From positions 1 through 8,998 of the forward strand of contig JALWGP010000286.1 in the NCBI GenBank assembly GCA_027038775.1: a stretch of 8,998 nt of DNA, in the 5' to 3' direction. The DNA comes from Sedimenticola sp. GTDB lineage: Bacteria; Pseudomonadota; Gammaproteobacteria; Chromatiales; Chromatiaceae. Positions 8,943-8,998 of the stretch are shown here, piece by piece (positions within the stretch are counted from its first letter, which is position 1; each line of letters starts with the position of its first letter). The position numbers and the translations under genes were made by a program. The notes under the pieces are model-generated. The model saw only the letters and a list, made by a program, of their open reading frames with translations. It ran no database searches and was not told the origin of the DNA.

Positions 8943-8998
8943 TCATGGCCGGCGGCACCGGCGGCCACGTCTTCCCCGCCCTGGCGGTGGCGCGGTCA
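8927..8998 (+). CDS. murG: UDP-N-acetylglucosamine--lipid I GlcNAc transferase MurG, 5' end
   Basis: Only the first 24 codons are in the window. They read ARILIMAGGTGGHVFPALAV after the GTG start, which is the MurG N-terminus: a beta strand followed by the glycine-rich GGTGGHVFP loop that lies at the membrane-facing lipid I site. MurG is a peripheral inner-membrane glycosyltransferase that adds GlcNAc from UDP-GlcNAc to lipid I, giving lipid II, the substrate of FtsW. The start is GTG at 8927, overlapping the ftsW end by 16 bases, with a strong ribosome binding site at 8915-8922. Position after ftsW is the usual dcw order. The rest of the gene, including the UDP-GlcNAc-binding domain, is outside the window. 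Confidence 0.95.
   Translation, partial: MARILIMAGGTGGHVFPALAVARS

Overview
The window is a 9 kb piece of the division and cell wall (dcw) cluster of a high-GC proteobacterium. All genes are on the + strand, in the order rsmH (3' part), ftsL, ftsI, murE, murF, mraY, murD, ftsW, murG (first 24 codons). This order, a 360-residue MraY with the same catalytic-residue numbering as E. coli MraY, and a DNPR-type MurE point to Gammaproteobacteria. The high GC content and strong G/C preference at third codon positions would suit a Chromatiales or Ectothiorhodospiraceae-like lineage, but that finer placement is a guess.

Layout: 1-384 is the C-terminal part of the 16S rRNA methyltransferase RsmH. 381-2435 holds the divisome membrane proteins FtsL and FtsI (PBP3). 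2432-5328 holds the ligases MurE and MurF, which add meso-diaminopimelate and D-Ala-D-Ala to the UDP-MurNAc peptide. 5322-6404 is MraY, which transfers the finished phospho-MurNAc-pentapeptide to undecaprenyl phosphate (lipid I). 6406-7770 is MurD, the D-Glu ligase. 7767-8942 is FtsW, the SEDS glycosyltransferase that pairs with FtsI. From 8927 to the window edge is the start of MurG, which makes lipid II.

Together the genes cover cytoplasmic stem-peptide assembly (MurD, MurE, MurF), the membrane steps (MraY, MurG) and the septal polymerase/cross-linker pair (FtsW and FtsI, with FtsL as part of the activating complex). Six of the eight gene junctions overlap by 4 to 16 bases and the other two are separated by 9 and 1 bases. 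There is no room for internal terminators or independent intergenic promoters, so the block is almost certainly one transcriptional unit with extensive translational coupling. No RNA gene, mobile element, CRISPR array or stretch over 300 bases without a gene was seen.

I found no undescribed system. The points worth a second look are modest: uncertainty over the ftsI start, two unusual motif variants in FtsW, an unusually tight operon, and very long spurious open frames (one running straight into ftsW) that could mislead automated annotation.
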